Of a stretch of 8,110 nt of DNA, positions 5,753 through 8,110 are shown piece after piece. Within the stretch, counting starts at the first letter, position 1. Each line of letters opens with the position of its first letter. The position numbers were made by a program, and so were the translations under genes. Source of the DNA: JAYEJB01 sp034716415 (lineage in GTDB: Bacteria; Patescibacteriota; Patescibacteriia; SG8-24); the NCBI GenBank assembly GCA_034716415.1, contig JAYEJB010000065.1:1-8110 (forward strand). Direction: 5' to 3'. Under the pieces are notes generated by a model, which searched no databases, was not told the DNA's origin, and saw only the letters and a list, made by a program, of their open reading frames with translations.

Positions 5753-5839
5753 GATTTGGGGTCAGGTCTTGTATTTTAACATCGCGTGAATCAATGCCAG
5801 GACGAAAATGTTAAGATACAAGACCTGACCCCAATTCAT
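5753..5839. mobile_element. Palindromic MITE-like element, copy B (RAYT/REP-type ends)
   Basis: The arms are 27 bp: the left runs TTGGGGTCAGGTCTTGTAT plus TTTAACAT, and the right is its reverse complement with one mismatch. The centre CGCGTGAATCAATGCCAGG is the same as in copy A. Shared flank bases (GATTT left, AATTCAT right) suggest the element ends slightly outside the palindrome. It has no coding capacity. It lies in the same orientation as copy A, 1.8 kb away, with purF and the integrase remnant between them. Confidence 0.8.
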
Positions 5840-5842
5840 GCA

Positions 5843-5924
5843 CCACCTTATTAATAAGATGGCGGGCTCTGCCCCGTACCATGCGGTACGGGGCTCAGCA
5901 GGGGCTCGTGGACGTTGTTAGAAC
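5843..5924. repeat. Composite repeat, copy 4 (two hairpins + core)
   Basis: The first hairpin, CCACCTTATTAATAAGATGG (5843-5862), is a 20-nt palindrome with one mismatch. The second, GCCCCGTACC-atgc-GGTACGGGGC (5871-5894), has a perfect 10-bp stem. The 27-nt core follows at 5898-5924: the invariant GCAGGGGCTCGTGGA, then CGTTGTTAGAAC. A recognisable right block is absent, although ATCGTAAACGTC near 5959 could be a degraded version. MITE copy B abuts its left side. The hairpin sequences differ from copies 1-3 while their position next to the core is kept. Confidence 0.75.
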
Positions 5925-5974
5925 CCTTGTTCAAGCGAGGTGAAATCCTAAAGTGTCATCGTAAACGTCAATTA

Positions 5975-6003
5975 TTGACTTATCATATAGCAGTAGCTAT
6001 ACA
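5975..6003 (+). promoter_or_regulatory. Promoter of the 6034-6345 gene
   Basis: TTGACT (5975-5980), 17 bp, TATACA (5998-6003). A Shine-Dalgarno AAGGAG (6021-6026) precedes the ATG at 6034 by 7 nt. Confidence 0.75.
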
Positions 6004-6033
6004 TAGTAACCAAGCAAGCAAAGGAGTTTATTC

Positions 6034-6345
6034 ATGCTCACAGAGCAGCAAGTCGGTGAGCAGGTTCGCGAAGCGTTCGACGGTATATGCACAAAGCATC
6101 GCATTGCGGCACGTGTTGCCGGCAAGTCTTCCGTGCGAGCCGTCTTCACACTCGCGGAACTTCATACGAGCACGTCAGAACGGTTTGCGTCGATTCATGA
6201 AAATCAAAGTGCGCCCACTATCGCCGAATTGCGCGAAGTGTGGGTGCCGACAATACTGACCGATTGCGACGATGCAGTATTGCTCAATGGTGTAATTGAA
6301 GTTAGTGTGGCCGTTCCAACCGCTCGAAAGGCGCACACTCGATAG
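6034..6345 (+). CDS. Small unassigned soluble protein
   Basis: A 103-residue protein I do not recognise, with no signal peptide or membrane segment. The start is well supported by AAGGAG at 6021 and a promoter at 5975, and a strong terminator follows 20 nt after the stop. The N-terminal half is helical in character (LTEQQVGEQVREAFDGICTK); the middle has FTLAELHTSTSERF; and the C-terminal half alternates hydrophobic residues (AVLLNGVIEVSVAV), suggesting strands. It is the only gene between repeat copy 4 and the transposase unit. A competing frame on the same strand from TTG 5915 to 6259 overlaps it and lacks a Shine-Dalgarno, so I prefer this one. Confidence 0.7.
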   Translation: MLTEQQVGEQVREAFDGICTKHRIAARVAGKSSVRAVFTLAELHTSTSERFASIHENQSAPTIAELREVWVPTILTDCDDAVLLNGVIEVSVAVPTARKAHTR

Positions 6346-6364
6346 TTGCAACTGCCTCCACATC

Positions 6365-6388
6365 AAAACCGCCCCTTGGCGGTTTTTT
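6365..6388 (+). terminator. Terminator of the 6034-6345 gene (bidirectional)
   Basis: AAAACCGCC pairs with GGCGGTTTT around CCTT, followed by a run of T. The leading A-tract means it could also work on the minus strand. It lies just left of the transposase element, where the hairpin of a fifth composite repeat would be expected. Confidence 0.85.
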
Positions 6389-6396
6389 AATATTTA

Positions 6397-7321
6397 GGGG
6401 TCGTGTCTCCAGATTCCAGCCTACACTTGCGCGCTACCGTCCGGGATGGTAAGTCCCCGGCATGTCAAGACAGCTTCGCATCGAATACCCCGGCGCCGTG
6501 TATCATGTATATGCCCGCGGAAACGCTCGTCAGAATATATTCCTGGACAATGAGGATAGGCTGTCCTTCCTCGCAATTTTAGCTGGCGCGGAGGAAGATC
6601 ACAACTTCGTCTGCCATGCTGACTGCCTGATGGACAACCACTACCACCTGGAACTGGAAACCCCGGACGGAAACCTGTCGAAATGCATGAAGGCACTGAA
6701 CGCCGGTTACGCTCAAGCGTTCAACAGGCGCCACGGCAGGGTCGGCAAGCTTTTCCAGGGACGATACGGCGCCAAGCTCGTACAGAAGGAAGCCTACCTC
6801 CTCTCCCTGTGCCGGTACATAGTGCTGAACCCCGTCAGGGCCGGTATGGTTGAGGATCCGGCGCACTACAGGTGGAGCAGCTATCGCGCGACCGCCGGAC
6901 TGGAGGAACCGCACCCGGCACGGAGCGTAGGCTGGGTGCTGTCGCAGTTCAGCGGAGACATCATCGCAGCCCGACTGGAATACGCTGATTTCGTACGGGC
7001 GGAAGTCGACCCGAAAAGGCCGGACGAGGGCATGTTCGTCGTGGGGAACCGTGAATTCGCGGAACAGCGCATCCGCGAGGCAGGCAGCCCCGAAGACTGG
7101 CCGGAGTCCCCTAGGCGTCAGAAATTTACGCACAGGCCACCGCTAACCGAGATTCTGCACGATGCGAACAGAGACTGCGGTGTGGCCGAGGCAGTTTTAC
7201 GATATGGATACAGCCAGGCGGAAGTTGCAGAGGTCATCAACCTGAAGAAATCAAGGGTCAGCCAAATCATCTGCAAGGCTAGGGAAGACTAGGGCGGACT
7301 GGAGGCTGGAGACACGACCCC
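6397..7321 (+). mobile_element. RAYT transposase unit bounded by 16-bp perfect inverted repeats
   Basis: GGGGTCGTGTCTCCAG at 6397-6412 is repeated exactly in reverse complement at 7306-7321; a TCCAG match extends the similarity inward. The 925-bp interval holds one gene. Between the left end and the gene, CCGGG (6441-6445)/CCCGG (6456-6460) can form a REP-like hairpin. The ends share the GGGGTC start and a TCT at the same offset with the palindromes at 3866, 5660 and 5753, placing all of them in one broad family. No clear target duplication is visible. Confidence 0.75.
6462..7292 (+). CDS. REP-associated tyrosine transposase (Y1_Tnp, HUH family)
   Basis: A 276-residue single-strand DNA transposase of the IS200/IS605-related RAYT group, which nicks DNA near REP-type hairpins through a covalent phosphotyrosine. 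The N-terminus has the family signature YPGAVYHVYARGN (9-21). The HUH-type pair is H60-Y61-H62 within CLMDNHYHLELETP, and the likely nucleophile is Tyr119 in LCRYIVLNPVRAGMV. Other typical motifs are FNRRHGRVGKLFQGRY (87-102) and WSSYRA (138-143). Residues about 240-272 resemble a C-terminal helix-turn-helix (YSQAEVAEVINLKKSRVSQI). The length is normal and the frame intact, so it may be active. No Shine-Dalgarno precedes the ATG, which is common for transposases. It lies within inverted repeats at 6397 and 7306. Confidence 0.93.
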   Translation: MSRQLRIEYPGAVYHVYARGNARQNIFLDNEDRLSFLAILAGAEEDHNFVCHADCLMDNHYHLELETPDGNLSKCMKALNAGYAQAFNRRHGRVGKLFQGRYGAKLVQKEAYLLSLCRYIVLNPVRAGMVEDPAHYRWSSYRATAGLEEPHPARSVGWVLSQFSGDIIAARLEYADFVRAEVDPKRPDEGMFVVGNREFAEQRIREAGSPEDWPESPRRQKFTHRPPLTEILHDANRDCGVAEAVLRYGYSQAEVAEVINLKKSRVSQIICKARED

Positions 7322-7336
7322 GAATTACGCTACCCG

Positions 7337-7363
7337 AAGTATCGTCGATACCGTCGCAAGCGA
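7337..7363. repeat. Composite repeat, copy 5, right block only
   Basis: The sequence from 7328 reads GCTACCCGAAGTATCGTCG and continues ATACCGTCGCAAGCGAC. It matches the right blocks of copies 1 (860) and 2 (2335), including the CCGAAGTA leader of copy 2. The core that should lie about 30 nt to the left is absent; the transposase unit ends there instead, 15 nt before this block. It therefore looks like half of an element interrupted or overwritten by the transposase insertion. Confidence 0.65.
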
Positions 7364-7395
7364 CAAAAAAGCACTGACTATAAAAAGCCAATGCT
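7364..7395 (-). terminator. Terminator of the 7416-8051 gene
   Basis: On the minus strand AGCATTGGC pairs with GTCAGTGCT (9 bp including two G-U pairs), followed by TTTTTT. It lies about 20 nt beyond the stop codon. Confidence 0.75.
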
Positions 7396-7415
7396 GAATC
7401 ATGCCCAAGCCAAAA

Positions 7416-8051
7416 CTACCGAGCCAATATTTGAAACGCCTTCTCCATACCCGCAAAGAAATCCTCATCCAGTTCCTGTGTCGGAATGTGGTATTGGTCT
7501 GCTTCAACCTCAAAGAACTTTCCGTATTTGACAATCATTCGCGCAATCAGGAGGTGCGTTTCCGGCCGTTGAGCCTTTCTGATGAACCAATCATGCTCCG
7601 CCGTACTCTTGCGGCAGTCTGCCACGCACTTTTCTACGTCGCGCCTCAACAGCACCAGCGACCTAACCATCTGACTGCCGTGAAGTTCGGTCAGCTCAGC
7701 CATAACTGACGGGTGAATCTGATGACCTTCGATAGCGACATTCACCCCGTCAATAACCGAACTCTCAGCCACCGCCAGAATCGCATTTCGGGTAACCGAT
7801 GACTGGGCAATGTACGCCTGCGCTATTTGACCGGCTGAATGGCGGGAATACATGACGTCACTGCTCTTTCCCTCACCTCGCCTCATCATGGTTTTCGGAA
7901 ACAGTCTGGGCACGTCTTCCTGTCGAGTATATCGATACGCGATATTCTCCAGCGTATCGGCAGAAATGAACGACATGCCCATTTCTCGCGTTAATCTTTC
8001 AGCCAAAGTGGTCTTTCCGCAACGCGGCGGCCCACCGATCAAGTAAATCAT
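7416..8051 (-). CDS. P-loop kinase/phosphotransferase-like protein
   Basis: A 211-residue nucleotide-binding protein. The start is the ATG at 8051, 4 nt after GGAGG (8060-8056); a TTG one codon earlier is too close to the RBS. Residues 2-15 give the first strand and Walker A loop, IYLIGGPPRCGKTT, with K13 and T14 binding phosphate. The next motif, SADTLENIA (30-38), holds an aspartate at the usual position for such kinases. VNVAIEGHQIHP (103-114) resembles the strand-2 region of 2-phosphoglycerate kinase-like and zeta-toxin-like P-loop enzymes. LLRRDVEKCVADCRK (136 onward) has arginines fit for a lid. The substrate is unknown. It has its own promoter and terminator and no partner gene, so it is a one-gene unit. 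Confidence 0.8.
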   Translation of the reverse strand: MIYLIGGPPRCGKTTLAERLTREMGMSFISADTLENIAYRYTRQEDVPRLFPKTMMRRGEGKSSDVMYSRHSAGQIAQAYIAQSSVTRNAILAVAESSVIDGVNVAIEGHQIHPSVMAELTELHGSQMVRSLVLLRRDVEKCVADCRKSTAEHDWFIRKAQRPETHLLIARMIVKYGKFFEVEADQYHIPTQELDEDFFAGMEKAFQILAR

Positions 8052-8071
8052 CAAACCTCCAGCGACTGCCT

Positions 8072-8100
8072 ATATTAGCATTTGTGAGTATATACGTCAA
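8072..8100 (-). promoter_or_regulatory. Promoter of the 7416-8051 gene
   Basis: On the minus strand TTGACG (8100-8095), 17 bp, TAATAT (8077-8072). The -10 box is a moderate match. The spacer also contains TATACT, so the exact -10 is uncertain. Confidence 0.5.
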
Positions 8101-8110
8101 TTCTTCAGAG

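Noticed and set aside
803..5924. CRISPR array
   Set aside because: The repeated cores are hundreds to thousands of bases apart with genes between them; there are no short regular spacers or cas genes.
803..5924. Canonical integron attC sites
   Set aside because: GTTAGAA does not fully match GTTRRRY, the arms around the hairpin are asymmetric, the units have their own promoters, and no integron integrase is present. Kept only as an analogy.
5915..6259. Plus-strand open frame starting TTG in repeat core copy 4
   Set aside because: It overlaps the better supported 6034-6345 gene, lacks a Shine-Dalgarno and starts inside the repeat. Its first residues (MLEPLFKR) are of interest only as part of the repeat reading-frame observation.
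6579..7133. 184-codon minus-strand open frame
   Set aside because: Antisense to the intact RAYT transposase gene, with no RBS or recognisable domain.
1..8110. tRNA or rRNA genes
   Set aside because: No cloverleaf with a TTCGA-type T-loop and no rRNA-like conserved stretch was found by eye.

Overview
This 8.1-kb window looks like accessory DNA from a bacterium, possibly a member of the Patescibacteria (CPR). That assignment is inferred from the style of the P-loop kinase-like protein and the ParB/sulfiredoxin-like DGMHR protein, and from the many small unassigned membrane proteins. No taxonomic marker is present. Genes occur on both strands. Most are single-gene units with their own sigma70-like promoter and a nearby terminator. 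Base composition changes abruptly: purF is visibly very GC-rich, while several neighbours are much richer in A and T.

Layout, left to right. (1) Positions 1-601, minus: the 5' part of a secreted parallel beta-helix protein, running off the window. (2) Positions 688-883: hairpins and the first copy of a recurring composite element. (3) Positions 946-2194: a promoter, two membrane/coiled-coil genes and a terminator. (4) Second composite element, then a minus-strand one-TM protein gene (2387-2920) with its own promoter. (5) Third composite element, whose core touches the stop codon of a minus-strand ParB/Srx-like gene (3089-3766). (6) Positions 3866-5839: an island bounded by two nearly identical ~80-bp palindromic MITE-like elements. 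It contains the 3' remnant of an IS481/IS3-type integrase, a complete Fe-S type purF with promoter and terminator, and a solitary half of the same palindrome family. (7) Fourth composite element, then a small plus-strand gene (6034-6345) with promoter, RBS and terminator. (8) A REP-associated (Y1/HUH) transposase gene inside 16-bp perfect inverted repeats (6397-7321), abutting half of a fifth composite element. (9) A minus-strand P-loop phosphotransferase-like gene (7416-8051) with its own promoter and terminator.

The most interesting signal is the composite element. Its 27-nt core begins with the invariant GCAGGGGCTCGTGGA and ends GTTAGAAC (GTTGGAAC-like in one copy), and occurs at 803, 2278, 3063 and 5898. 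A hairpin lies next to each core. In two copies a second conserved block (ACCGTCGAT...) follows exactly 30 nt after the core, and that block recurs alone at 7337. Unrelated genes of either orientation lie between the copies, as in a cassette array. The element could be an unclassified recombination site, a non-autonomous mobile repeat, or a shared 3' RNA/terminator element; the sequence alone does not decide. The second notable structure is purF bracketed by RAYT-type palindromes, which suggests that a core purine-biosynthesis gene was carried or rearranged by such elements.
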